The position numbers were made by a program, and so were the translations under genes. From assembly GCA_900551245.1 (NCBI GenBank), contig URVC01000011.1:21562-85561 (forward strand): a stretch of 64,000 nt of DNA, written 5' to 3'. This stretch comes from an uncultured bacterium. Lineage in GTDB: Bacteria > Verrucomicrobiota > Lentisphaeria > Victivallales > Victivallaceae. The notes below the pieces were generated by a model. It had not been told where the DNA came from, did no database searches, and worked only from the letters and a program-made list of their open reading frames with translations. Positions 24,753 through 32,675 of the stretch are shown in pieces (within the stretch, counting starts at the first letter, position 1; every line of letters begins with the position of its first letter).

Positions 24753-24788
24753 ACCGGGCTGCGCTTGCGCTGGCCCGGTATTTTTTTT
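24753..24788 (+). terminator. Rho-independent terminator of the oxidoreductase gene
   Basis: ACCGGGC (24753-24759) pairs with GCCCGGT (24773-24779) around an inner GCGC stem, followed by T8. Confidence 0.9.
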
Positions 24789-24892
24789 GAGGAGAAGTGA
24801 AGCGCTATGGTCGGAAATCGGCTTATGAGGGGGAAAACAGAAGGGAAAAGCCGGATTTTTTTAAAAAAAAGCTGAAAAACGGCAACTAACTC

Positions 24893-24921
24893 TTGCTTTT
24901 TAGTCTATCACTTATCATAAT
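24893..24921 (+). promoter_or_regulatory. Promoter of the first tandem prepilin gene
   Basis: TTGCTT (24893-24898) and CATAAT (24916-24921) are 17 bases apart. The A-rich AAAGCTGAAAAA stretch ahead of it also occurs ahead of the second copy near 26071. Confidence 0.55.
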
Positions 24922-25004
24922 ATTAGGGAAGCCGCAGAAGTGCCCGGCCAATGGACGTTTTTCCGGGCGTGCGAGCCGAAGTATCTACCAGAAGGAGATG
25001 AATG

Positions 25005-25676
25005 ATGAAGAAAAGTCGTGGGTTTACCCTTATCGAACTCCTCGTCGTGATCGCGATCATCGCGATTCTGGCGGGGATGCTGCTGCCGGCCCTGAACCAG
25101 GCGCGTGAAAAAGCGCGCCGGATCTCCTGCACCAGCAACCTCAAGCAGATCGGCACCTCTCTCAAGACCTACTCGATCGACTACGAGAGCCGTCTGCCCA
25201 ATCTGCCGGGCGCCGCAGGTCTGGAAATATTGCGTGCCTATGATTTCCTGACCGACTACGGCGTCTATGTCTGCCCGTCGACCACCACCCGTACCGGCGG
25301 TGGCAGTGAGCAACTCTCCTATGAGGGAACAACACCGAAAAACGGTGGAGAGGCAGGCAATGCCGGAGCGACTGCGGGGCGGATTGTCGACTACGCGTTC
25401 GCCGGCGGCATGATTGAAGGAGACAGCGCGACCTACGGCCGTGCTGATTCCGGTATTGCCGCGGATATCTACGGTCTGTATGCCGCGGCCGGTGATGAAG
25501 CGGGCACCTGTGAGGAACCCTCTGAAACGACGGCGAACCACACCGATTACGGCAACATCCTCTTCCAGGGTGGCCATGTGACCGGATTCCCGGGTGCCAG
25601 CTGGTACATCAACAAGAACCGCGGCTACAGCTTCATCTATCCGAACAAGGGTGGTGAAGGCCTGGATGGCGACTGA
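25005..25676 (+). CDS. Prepilin-type protein, tandem copy 1 (H-X9-GG variant)
   Basis: The 223-residue protein has a prepilin N-terminus (MKKSRGFTLIELLVV, hydrophobic helix, LLPALNQAREKARR). Near the C-terminus it reads H-T-D-Y-G-N-I-L-F-Q-G-G, which keeps the spacing of H-X9-DG but has Gly for Asp. ATG 25005 is 7 bases after AAGGAG; ATG 25002 is the alternative. Its promoter and terminator make it a one-gene unit. The ends of the protein are almost identical to copy 2 at 26213, while residues about 80-160 differ. It probably sits in the inner membrane after prepilin peptidase processing and forms or joins a pseudopilus-like fibre (inference). Confidence 0.88.
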   Translation: MKKSRGFTLIELLVVIAIIAILAGMLLPALNQAREKARRISCTSNLKQIGTSLKTYSIDYESRLPNLPGAAGLEILRAYDFLTDYGVYVCPSTTTRTGGGSEQLSYEGTTPKNGGEAGNAGATAGRIVDYAFAGGMIEGDSATYGRADSGIAADIYGLYAAAGDEAGTCEEPSETTANHTDYGNILFQGGHVTGFPGASWYINKNRGYSFIYPNKGGEGLDGD

Positions 25677-25685
25677 GTTTGACCT

Positions 25686-25720
25686 CGGCGGAACGGATGC
25701 GCACCGTTCCGCCGGGTTTT
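25686..25720 (+). terminator. Rho-independent terminator after tandem copy 1
   Basis: CGGCGGAACGG (25686-25696) pairs perfectly with CCGTTCCGCCG (25704-25714) and is followed by GGTTTT. Confidence 0.9.
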
Positions 25721-26106
25721 CCGTCAAAAAACAACAACGTATTTGAAGGAGGACCTGCGATCAATCAACTCTCTGATAAAGTTTGAAGACGTGACGTGAA
25801 TTGACGGTGAAAACGGCGATCTCCGCGCCCTGAATCCCTTAAAACAGGGCGCCCCGAACCGGGGAAAGATGAGGACTGTTTTTACCGCCCGGCCGCGGGA
25901 AGCGAAACCCCTCCCGCGGCCTGTTTCAACCGGATCCCGCGGGGGAGGAACCCGCCCCGGCCGCAGCTGACGATACCGGAACGGGCAGGGAAACCCGGAG
26001 TCGGACGGGGGGAAGCACCCCGGTTGAAAGAATTCATTTTACCTCCATTTAGTCAGGAATTCCTGATTAAAAAGCTGAAAAAATCCGAAAAAATCTGGTT
26101 TTGCTC
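25721..26106. other. Long non-coding interval with three hairpins
   Basis: I see no gene between the terminator at 25720 and the promoter at 26107. Perfect stems are present: GCGCCCTG (25825-25832) with CAGGGCGC (25845-25852); CCCCG (25852-25856) with CGGGG (25860-25864); and GGCCGCGGGA (25891-25900) with TCCCGCGGCC (25912-25921). No known riboswitch, RNase P, SRP or tmRNA signature is recognised. It may be a small structured RNA or only leader sequence. Confidence 0.4.
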
Positions 26107-26135
26107 TTGCATATTTCGGTTTTTTTTGCTAAAAT
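26107..26135 (+). promoter_or_regulatory. Promoter of the second tandem prepilin gene
   Basis: TTGCAT (26107-26112) and TAAAAT (26130-26135) are 17 bases apart. Confidence 0.65.
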
Positions 26136-26212
26136 ATAGGTAACGTCACGGTGAAAGTCCATTTTAAGGGAAGTGGGCACGCCGAATCGAACTTTATCGT
26201 AAGGAGATAAAA

Positions 26213-26866
26213 ATGAAAAAAAGTCGTGGGTTTACCCTTATCGAACTCCTCGTCGTGATCGCGATTATCGCGATCCTGGCGGGGATGCTGCTGCCGGCTC
26301 TGAACCAGGCGCGTGAAAAGGCGCGCCGGATTTCCTGCACCAGCAACCTGAAGCAGATCGGTACCTCTCTCAAGACCTACTCGATCGACTATGAGAGCCG
26401 CCTGCCCAACAAGCCGGGCGCTGATGGTCTCGAAATTCTGCGTGCGTATGACTTCCTGACCGACTATGCGATCTACATCTGCCCGTCCAGCACCACGACC
26501 GCCGGCACTGGCAGCCAGCCGCTGGGTTACAAAGAAATCAACACCACCAACGGCGGTGCTGACTATGCGTATGCCGGTGGCATGATCGAAGGTGACAGCG
26601 CGACCTATGGCCGTGCGGATTCCGGTATTGCCGCAGACATCTTTGTCTCCACTGGCACCACCGTCAGCGGATATACTGCGAGTGACACGAATACGCTGGA
26701 CAGCACCCGTAACGGTGGTGCGCCGAACCACAGCGACTACGGCAACATCCTCTTCCAGGGTGGCCATGTGACCGGATTCCCGGGTGCCAGCTGGTACATC
26801 AACAAGAACCGCGGTTACAGCTTCATCTTCCCGAACAAGGGTGGTCAGACTCTGAAGGGTGAATAA
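26213..26866 (+). CDS. Prepilin-type protein, tandem copy 2 (H-X9-GG variant)
   Basis: The 217-residue protein begins MKKSRGFTLIELLVV like copy 1 and shares almost every residue to about position 75 and again over the last 45, including H-S-D-Y-G-N-I-L-F-Q-G-G and the SWYINKNRGYSFIFPNKGG end. The middle (about 85-165) is different and rich in Thr, Ser and Gly. AAGGAG is 8 bases before ATG 26213. It has its own promoter and a strong terminator. The pair looks like a recent duplication with a variable surface-exposed centre. Expression levels or functions may differ through their separate promoters (inference). Confidence 0.88.
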   Translation: MKKSRGFTLIELLVVIAIIAILAGMLLPALNQAREKARRISCTSNLKQIGTSLKTYSIDYESRLPNKPGADGLEILRAYDFLTDYAIYICPSSTTTAGTGSQPLGYKEINTTNGGADYAYAGGMIEGDSATYGRADSGIAADIFVSTGTTVSGYTASDTNTLDSTRNGGAPNHSDYGNILFQGGHVTGFPGASWYINKNRGYSFIFPNKGGQTLKGE

Positions 26867-26903
26867 TTCCTGAGTTCATCAGAGAGTATTTGCTCAATCC
26901 GGA

Positions 26904-26932
26904 GGAGGGAGGCAATGCCTCCCTCCTTTTTT
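26904..26932 (+). terminator. Rho-independent terminator after tandem copy 2
   Basis: GGAGGGAGGC (26904-26913) pairs perfectly with GCCTCCCTCC (26917-26926) and runs into T6. It excludes a translation start at 26915 for the next gene. Confidence 0.92.
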
Positions 26933-26956
26933 GTAAGAAGAAACAACCTCTCAACT

Positions 26957-28759
26957 ATGCAGACAACCAGTCAAACCACATTACCGCGCTGTTGCGCGGC
27001 AGCGCTCCTGCTCACAGCCGCGCTGTTGAGCTATCCGCTCGCGCCGTTGCGGATTGCGGTCGGGGCCATTCCCTTCTGGGGGGATGTCCAGCTCTTTCCG
27101 CCGGGAGTGCTCGGTTTGTTTGCAATATGCTGTTGTCTTCTCTTTCCGGAACGGCTGGCCGAACTGTGGAAGAACGATCCTCTGAGCCGGATTCTGCTGG
27201 TCCTCGCCGGCGGCATCCTGTTGCTCATCCTTTCCTTTCTCTTCCGCTTCTACTGCACCACGGACCAATTTCAAACGGAACTCTTCTATCTTGCGATGCC
27301 GCTGGCGGGAATCGCCCTCGCCCGGGAGCTGAAACGGTTGCTGCCGCCATTTCTGCTGATCGTCGCAGTTCTTCTTCTGGCCTCGCTTGCCAGCGACCTG
27401 TTGCGCGGATACCCCCCTACCGGACTTGCGGGGAACTGGAACTGGAACTGGTCGCTGCTGCTGGTATCCGTTCCGGTCGGCCTGCTCGCCTTACCGATCC
27501 GGCGCAAGCTGGAGAGCTGTACCGCCGCCGCCATCGTCATCGCCTGGCTTCCTTATCTGGTGACGCCCCGCTACACCTCACTCGCCGCGCTTTTTTCCGC
27601 CGTCGCCGCGGCCGGTGTGCTGGCTCTGCTGCTGAAAACCATGCCGCAGCGGCGCACACTGCTTCTGATTCTGCTGGGAGCAATCTGCCTCTTTCTCTTT
27701 CTTGCGGCAACTCACGTCCCGGGATTGTTCCGGCCGGGAGAAGCGCGTGTTCCGCTTTGGCACGGGGCGACCGATCTCGCCGTACAATCCCCGCTCGGCA
27801 ACGGCATCAGCCGCTTTGAAGGGGTAATTCCGGAACATCTCCCCCGCGAATATTTTCTGTCGGATTATGCCAGCGACCGTCACCCGCACCCGCACAACGA
27901 ATTGCTCTCCTACGCCTGCGGGTGGGGAATTCCCGGAATCATCTGGGGTTTGCTGCTCTTTTACGGACTCTGGCGGGGGCTGGGAACCGTATCCCCCACG
28001 GAGGATCCCGCCGGCCTCATTCTCGGCTGGGGCACTCTGCTCCTCTTCGGGCACGGTATGCTGGATGTCATCCTTGCCACACCGTTTGCCGGAACGCTTT
28101 TTCTGCTTCTGGTCGGCATGTTCTGGAGCACCGGAGCTGCCTCTGCACGGGAACCGGAACACTGTCGATTCCCGAAATTGCGCAGCGTCGCGGCTCTGCT
28201 GCTCGTTGCCGCGGCGGTTCTGACGGTGATCCCGACATTCTGCAGCGGGCTCCTCCTGCGCGAAGCGAAGGCCGCACATCTCCGGCGGGAACTGAACCGT
28301 GCCCTCCCCCTGCTCAACCGAAGCATCGACTGGAAGCCGACGCCGGAAAATCTCTACGTTGCCGCCGCCATCCGGCTTTTTGACCGGCAGGACCCGGCCG
28401 CGGCGATCGAACTCTACCGCCGCCTCCCGGAGACAGGCTTTCCCTTCTACTCCCACAGCGACGGCCGCATGGCCCGCGCCTTGACCGTGCTCGGCCGGAA
28501 GCGTGAGGCTCTGGATGCGTTTGAACGCGAACAGCGGCGTTTTCCCTACAGCGCACTCAATGCCTATTATCACATGATGGCACTTCGCCGATTCAACCTG
28601 CCGGAAGAGGCGGAAGAAGCGGAGACGCGCTTCCGCGCAATCATGCATTTCAAAGGGCTCCAGCCGGAGGAGATCCGGCTGCTGATCCGCAATCCGGTCG
28701 CGGATGACAGCCCATCCGAACTGCGCATTCTCAAGGGGGCCGCCGGTGACGCTCAATGA
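26957..28759 (+). CDS. O-antigen ligase/polymerase-type membrane protein with TPR tail
   Basis: The 600-residue protein has about 10-12 hydrophobic segments over residues 10-430. A Wzy/WaaL-type periplasmic motif, HPHNELLSYACGWGIPG, stands near 306, after GNGISRFEGV. A soluble C-terminal part (about 455-580) carries TPR-like helices (MARALTVLGRKREALDAFER). Family knowledge: such proteins polymerise lipid-linked glycan repeats or join them to an acceptor in the outer face of the inner membrane. ATG 26957 is a best guess; no good ribosome binding site is seen and an earlier start falls in a terminator. It overlaps the GT-C gene that follows. Confidence 0.75.
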   Translation: MQTTSQTTLPRCCAAALLLTAALLSYPLAPLRIAVGAIPFWGDVQLFPPGVLGLFAICCCLLFPERLAELWKNDPLSRILLVLAGGILLLILSFLFRFYCTTDQFQTELFYLAMPLAGIALARELKRLLPPFLLIVAVLLLASLASDLLRGYPPTGLAGNWNWNWSLLLVSVPVGLLALPIRRKLESCTAAAIVIAWLPYLVTPRYTSLAALFSAVAAAGVLALLLKTMPQRRTLLLILLGAICLFLFLAATHVPGLFRPGEARVPLWHGATDLAVQSPLGNGISRFEGVIPEHLPREYFLSDYASDRHPHPHNELLSYACGWGIPGIIWGLLLFYGLWRGLGTVSPTEDPAGLILGWGTLLLFGHGMLDVILATPFAGTLFLLLVGMFWSTGAASAREPEHCRFPKLRSVAALLLVAAAVLTVIPTFCSGLLLREAKAAHLRRELNRALPLLNRSIDWKPTPENLYVAAAIRLFDRQDPAAAIELYRRLPETGFPFYSHSDGRMARALTVLGRKREALDAFEREQRRFPYSALNAYYHMMALRRFNLPEEAEEAETRFRAIMHFKGLQPEEIRLLIRNPVADDSPSELRILKGAAGDAQ

Positions 28760-30656
28760 TTTTATTCTCTCGATGCAGGTTCCGCCGTATCAGTCGCTTA
28801 CGGCGCTCTTTCTCCTGCTGACGGCGGCGTATGGAATCGGTTCGCCGCTGCTGTGCCGCTGTCGCTGGCACGGCTCCGCCAGCCTGCGGGAATTCACCGG
28901 ATTTGTCCTGGGGCTCGATCTGCTGGCTCTGCTTTTCCGACTGGGAGAACGCCTTGTCTGCACCATGCCGGCGACGGTGCCGGCGGTTGTGCTGGCGATT
29001 CCGTCCGGATACGGCGTCTGGCTCCTGCTGAAGCAGCTCCCCGCGATCTGCCGCCGCCACTGGCTTCTTCTCCTTCTTGCGGTCGCGGGTGCGGTCTGGA
29101 CGCTCGGCTCGGCCTTCTGCATGCCTTACGCCTGGGATGAACAGGTCTATCAGACGGCACTGCCGTTCCGCTATCTTGCGTCGGGGTCGGCGGCGATGGT
29201 GCTGGACAATTCCTATTCCGCCTTCCCGGCGATGCAACATTTTCTGATGATGCCCGCCATCCGGCTCGGCGGAGTTGTCATGCCGCGACTGCTGGTCTGG
29301 GGAGTCTACCCGATCCTCTTTGTCTGGTTCTTCCTGGCACTGCGCCGCTTCGGGCGGCTGACCGCGGTGACAATCACGCTGGCACTGCTCCTTTCACCGG
29401 TGGTCGCGGCGATGAACCGCGAAAACTACGCGGAGCCCTTCATCGTACTCAATCTCTTTGCCGGAGCCTGCGCCGTCCGCGGACTGGTTTCCGTGCGAAG
29501 TGCGGCGCTCCTGACCGGAATCTTCGCCGGTATGGCGGCGGCGGTCAAACTGACGGCGGGAGGCGTTTCGCTCGCTCTGCTGCTGCTTCTGGCGGGGCGG
29601 CTCCTCCGGAACGGCAGAGGAGTTCGTCCGGCGCTTCCGCTTTTCGCGGGGTTCTGCGGTGCAGCACTGGCGGCGGCGTTTCCCTTCTATCTTCGCAGTT
29701 TTCTAGTGACCGGCAACCCCTTCTATCCCTTCGGCTCCGGCATTCTTCACCCCGGCTCGACGGCCGCGGCGGTCGAAACCTATCACACGCTTCTCGGCCG
29801 CCATCTCTACGGGCTGGAAGGGTGGTGGAGTCCGGCGGTCGCCTGGATCTTCGCCGGATTCGATGAGAAGCTCTTCGACGGCGTCGTTCTCGGGTTGCAG
29901 CTGCCGCTGATGATTGCCACGAGCGGGATCGCCCTGTTCCTGCTCCACCGTCGTGGAAAGGCGCGGAGCCGGGTGTTTCTCGTCCCTCTTCTGGCGGCGC
30001 TGGCAATCTACCTCTTCTGGGGCTACTCTTCGCAACAGACCCGGTTTCTTCTGCCGTTCTGTTTCGTCGCCGGATGGGGCATGGCGGCGCTGGCCGGAGC
30101 GTTTCCCCGCAAGATTCGGTTCGGGCTCTGCCTCCTGCTCCTGGCGGCGGCCTGGACAAGCGTTCTAGCGCCGGCCCTGCGTCACTATGAATTTGCCTGG
30201 AAGCTTCTGAAAGAAAACCGGAGCAATCCGGCCCGTTTCCTCGCGCAGAGCAGCCGGGACGGCGCCTATTTCGCCATGCTCGACTACCTCAGCCGGGAGA
30301 CGCCGGCAAACAGCCGCGTCCTGCTGCTCTTCGAACGGCGCGGTCTCTTCGTCCCCCGCGAATACCGGATCGGGACGCCGTACTTTCAGGAACAGTTCTT
30401 CACGCCGGTGCCGGAGCGCCCCGACGCGGTGCTCGACGCGCTTTGGCGGGAGAAGATCGACTACATTCTGGTCGGCGCCACCGAACAGAATCCGGAACAC
30501 CTCGAAGTGTACGACCGGGAGAACCTCAAACTGTCGCTTCTGTTGCGCTCGCTCCTGCGCGCAGGATCCCTCCGGCTGATTCCGGTTCCGGATGGCGGCG
30601 ACTACACCCTTCTCGCCGTGGAAAAACCTTCTGACGGCAAAATCACGGAAAAGTGA
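28746..30656 (+). CDS. GT-C type membrane glycosyltransferase
   Basis: The 636-residue protein has about 11-13 hydrophobic segments. After the second or third comes YAWDEQVYQTALPFRYL (near 130), the acidic DE-type loop of GT-C (ArnT/PMT/Alg-like) glycosyltransferases that use lipid-phosphate sugars on the outer membrane face. A soluble C-terminal domain runs from about 520. The start is GTG 28746, 6 bases after AAGGGGG and overlapping the previous stop by 14 bases; the in-frame ATG 28773 is less likely. With the preceding gene it forms a two-gene envelope glycan unit (inference). Its acceptor could be a glycan or a protein. Confidence 0.72.
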   Translation: MTLNDFILSMQVPPYQSLTALFLLLTAAYGIGSPLLCRCRWHGSASLREFTGFVLGLDLLALLFRLGERLVCTMPATVPAVVLAIPSGYGVWLLLKQLPAICRRHWLLLLLAVAGAVWTLGSAFCMPYAWDEQVYQTALPFRYLASGSAAMVLDNSYSAFPAMQHFLMMPAIRLGGVVMPRLLVWGVYPILFVWFFLALRRFGRLTAVTITLALLLSPVVAAMNRENYAEPFIVLNLFAGACAVRGLVSVRSAALLTGIFAGMAAAVKLTAGGVSLALLLLLAGRLLRNGRGVRPALPLFAGFCGAALAAAFPFYLRSFLVTGNPFYPFGSGILHPGSTAAAVETYHTLLGRHLYGLEGWWSPAVAWIFAGFDEKLFDGVVLGLQLPLMIATSGIALFLLHRRGKARSRVFLVPLLAALAIYLFWGYSSQQTRFLLPFCFVAGWGMAALAGAFPRKIRFGLCLLLLAAAWTSVLAPALRHYEFAWKLLKENRSNPARFLAQSSRDGAYFAMLDYLSRETPANSRVLLLFERRGLFVPREYRIGTPYFQEQFFTPVPERPDAVLDALWREKIDYILVGATEQNPEHLEVYDRENLKLSLLLRSLLRAGSLRLIPVPDGGDYTLLAVEKPSDGKITEK

Positions 30657-30692
30657 CGGAGTAAATTCCCGCTCAAACTGCGGCAAAATCCG

Positions 30693-31109
30693 TCATTTTG
30701 CGTTCCGGGAACGGGAGACACTGCCGGAAGGGACCAGCTTGATCGACGCACAGACTCCGTCGCCGAGGCAGGAGGCGATCCGCCGCTGAAAGAGGTCCAG
30801 CGACGGCGCCAGCTCCCGGATGAGCGCACTGTGCGGCACCTCCAGATAGAGCACCCCCTCGTGAAGCCGGGCCGGACGCGCCAGACGCGCCGCCGGACCG
30901 GCAATCTTCTCCCAGTGGCTCTCCAGTTCGATGAAATGCGCCACCTCCGGAGAACGGATGTCACTGCATACGGAATCGATGACGCTGGAAAGCTCCACCG
31001 CCTGCGGTGTGTGTGCGGAAATTTCAATCGCGGCACGCTCCGCGCCGTACCAGTTTCGAAGCATCTGGTAATATTCACGGCGGCGTTTGATCTGGGCGTA
31101 TTTGCTCAC
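30693..31109 (-). CDS. DciA-like DUF721 protein
   Basis: The 138-residue protein has the DUF721/DciA domain at about 40-125 (ESHWEKIAGPAARLARPARL, HEGVLYLEVPHSALIRELA, then a short C-terminal helix). Family knowledge: DciA loads the replicative helicase DnaB in bacteria that lack DnaC/DnaI. The start is GTG 31109, which follows GGGGAGGGG by about 3-4 bases; the longer frame to 31538 is a shadow of the neighbouring gene. It is the last gene of the uap-ftsW-murG operon. A 7-base inverted repeat (30654-30660 with 30689-30695) lies across its stop and could be a weak terminator shared with the convergent gene. Confidence 0.75.
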   Translation of the reverse strand: MSKYAQIKRRREYYQMLRNWYGAERAAIEISAHTPQAVELSSVIDSVCSDIRSPEVAHFIELESHWEKIAGPAARLARPARLHEGVLYLEVPHSALIRELAPSLDLFQRRIASCLGDGVCASIKLVPSGSVSRSRNAK

Positions 31110-31126
31110 CGGCCCCTCCCCGCGCC

Positions 31127-31501
31127 TCAGATGTTGATGTCGAGCCCGACCATCATGGCAGGCAGAAGCAGTGTGTGCACCACCAGCTTCCCGGGGGCGA
31201 TGAATCCTTTGATCGTGTTGACCAGCCCGTTGCGGAATCCGCCGAACGGCGCGCCGATGCTCATCTGCAACAACCCCAGAGGCAGCCGGAGAGTCTGGAG
31301 CGTATCCTCTCCCATCTTGAGGAGACACCGCCCGGTGTTGAGCCCGGCGCGGATCAGATAGGGCTTGGCCACGTTGGCCGCCTTGATCGCAATCGGGGCG
31401 AGAATGGCGAGCGTCACCGGGTCGATCGCTTCCGCCTTCGGCGCCGGAAACGCGAAGGTCACCATGATCGCAAGCAATGAAATTTGTACAACTCGTCTCA
31501 T
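31127..31501 (-). CDS. Small exported protein of unknown function
   Basis: The 124-residue protein has a signal peptide (MRRVVQISLLAIMVTFAFPA, then PKAEA). The mature part is short and amphipathic with repeated hydrophobic stretches (VTLAILAPIAIKAANVAKPY; GLLQMSIGAPFGGFRNG; VVHTLLLPAMMVGLDI). No domain is recognised. It lies between murG and dciA, 21 and 17 bases apart, so it is made with wall-synthesis proteins. It could be membrane-associated or help at the septum (inference only). Confidence 0.7.
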   Translation of the reverse strand: MRRVVQISLLAIMVTFAFPAPKAEAIDPVTLAILAPIAIKAANVAKPYLIRAGLNTGRCLLKMGEDTLQTLRLPLGLLQMSIGAPFGGFRNGLVNTIKGFIAPGKLVVHTLLLPAMMVGLDINI

Positions 31502-31522
31502 AATTCTTCAATATACTCCCGT

Positions 31523-32668
31523 TTAACCGGGAATACAATCCCTGGAAGCGGTTCCGGCGGAAATTTCTTCAATCAGCTCCCGTGCGGCGTGCGGCCGGGC
31601 CAGCGCCGCCGCCCGTCTTCCCCGCTCCGCCCAGGCGGCGGGGTCGGCGAGAAATCCGGTGAAGAGCTCCTGCGCCCGCTCCGGCGTAAACTGCGCGTTG
31701 TCAATCCGCAACGCCGCCCCGGCGGAGGCGAGAAAATCGGCGTTGTCGCTCTGATGGTTCTCCGCCGCATAGGGATAGGGAATCAGCACCGCGCCCCGGC
31801 CGAAGAGCGCCAGTTCCGCCACCGTACTGCCGCCGGAACGGGAGAGCACCAGATCGGCCGCGCCGAGAAACAGCTCCATCTTCTCCGACCCCGGCAGAAC
31901 CAGCCGGGGGAACGCCGCCCCCTCATAGGCGCCGAGCGCCTCCTCCAGGCGGGCGGGACCGGCCAGATGAAGCACCTGAAAGTCCGCCCGGTTCTGCGCC
32001 TTCAGGGCCGCCGGGCAGGTCACGTTGAAAATACGCGCCCCCTGACTGCCGCCGAAAATCAGAATCACCGGCAGGGCCGGGTCGAAACGGCTTCCGAACT
32101 CCCGGTTCAGCCCGGCGATCGCCTCGGCGCGGGAAATACCGGCATACTTCGCCAGTTCCGGCCGGACCGGCATCCCGGTGGTGATCACCCGGCAACGGCA
32201 TGCCGCGGCATTGACCGGCGGGAATGCGGTCGCCAGCAGTTCCGCACCGCGCGAAAGCCACCGGTTCGCCTTGCCGATCCGGGCGTTGCCGTCGTGCAGA
32301 AAACAGGGAATGTGCTGTTTTTTCGCCGCAAGAAACGCGGGCAGTGAGGCGAAGGAGCCCATCCCGAGCAACGCCTGCGGCTGAAAAGCGACCAGTTCCT
32401 GCCGCGCCGCCCGGTATCCGCCGGCGAGCCCGCGAAGGAAGCGGAACGCCCGCGCAGGCGAGTGCCCCGGGCTCGGCATCAGCGGCAGTTCCACCGCCCG
32501 GATTCCCGCCGCACAGGCGATCTCTTTCTGTCGGGCGGAATTGACGCCGGAGAGCAGCAGCAGAACCTCGCCGCCGAACTCCTCCTGAAACACTCTCGCC
32601 GTGCTCAGACCCGGGTAGAAATGGCCCCCCGTTCCGCCGCAGGTGACGACCAGACGATGCAGTTTCAT
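31523..32668 (-). CDS. murG: UDP-GlcNAc transferase MurG
   Basis: The 381-residue protein has the MurG N-terminal GGTGGHFYPGLSTA, the FGGSQGARIFN hinge (near 185) and the donor-binding SGGSTVAELALFGRGAVLIP, with YPYAAENHQSDNA near 290. It transfers GlcNAc from UDP-GlcNAc to lipid I, making lipid II at the inner face of the membrane. ATG 32668 is 10 bases after AGGAG and 7 bases after the FtsW stop. Length fits the family (about 360). Confidence 0.95.
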   Translation of the reverse strand: MKLHRLVVTCGGTGGHFYPGLSTARVFQEEFGGEVLLLLSGVNSARQKEIACAAGIRAVELPLMPSPGHSPARAFRFLRGLAGGYRAARQELVAFQPQALLGMGSFASLPAFLAAKKQHIPCFLHDGNARIGKANRWLSRGAELLATAFPPVNAAACRCRVITTGMPVRPELAKYAGISRAEAIAGLNREFGSRFDPALPVILIFGGSQGARIFNVTCPAALKAQNRADFQVLHLAGPARLEEALGAYEGAAFPRLVLPGSEKMELFLGAADLVLSRSGGSTVAELALFGRGAVLIPYPYAAENHQSDNADFLASAGAALRIDNAQFTPERAQELFTGFLADPAAWAERGRRAAALARPHAARELIEEISAGTASRDCIPG

Positions 32669-32675
32669 GACGAAA

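Noticed and set aside
26915..26956. Upstream start for the O-antigen ligase-type gene
   Set aside because: It lies within the stem-loop and T-run of the preceding terminator.
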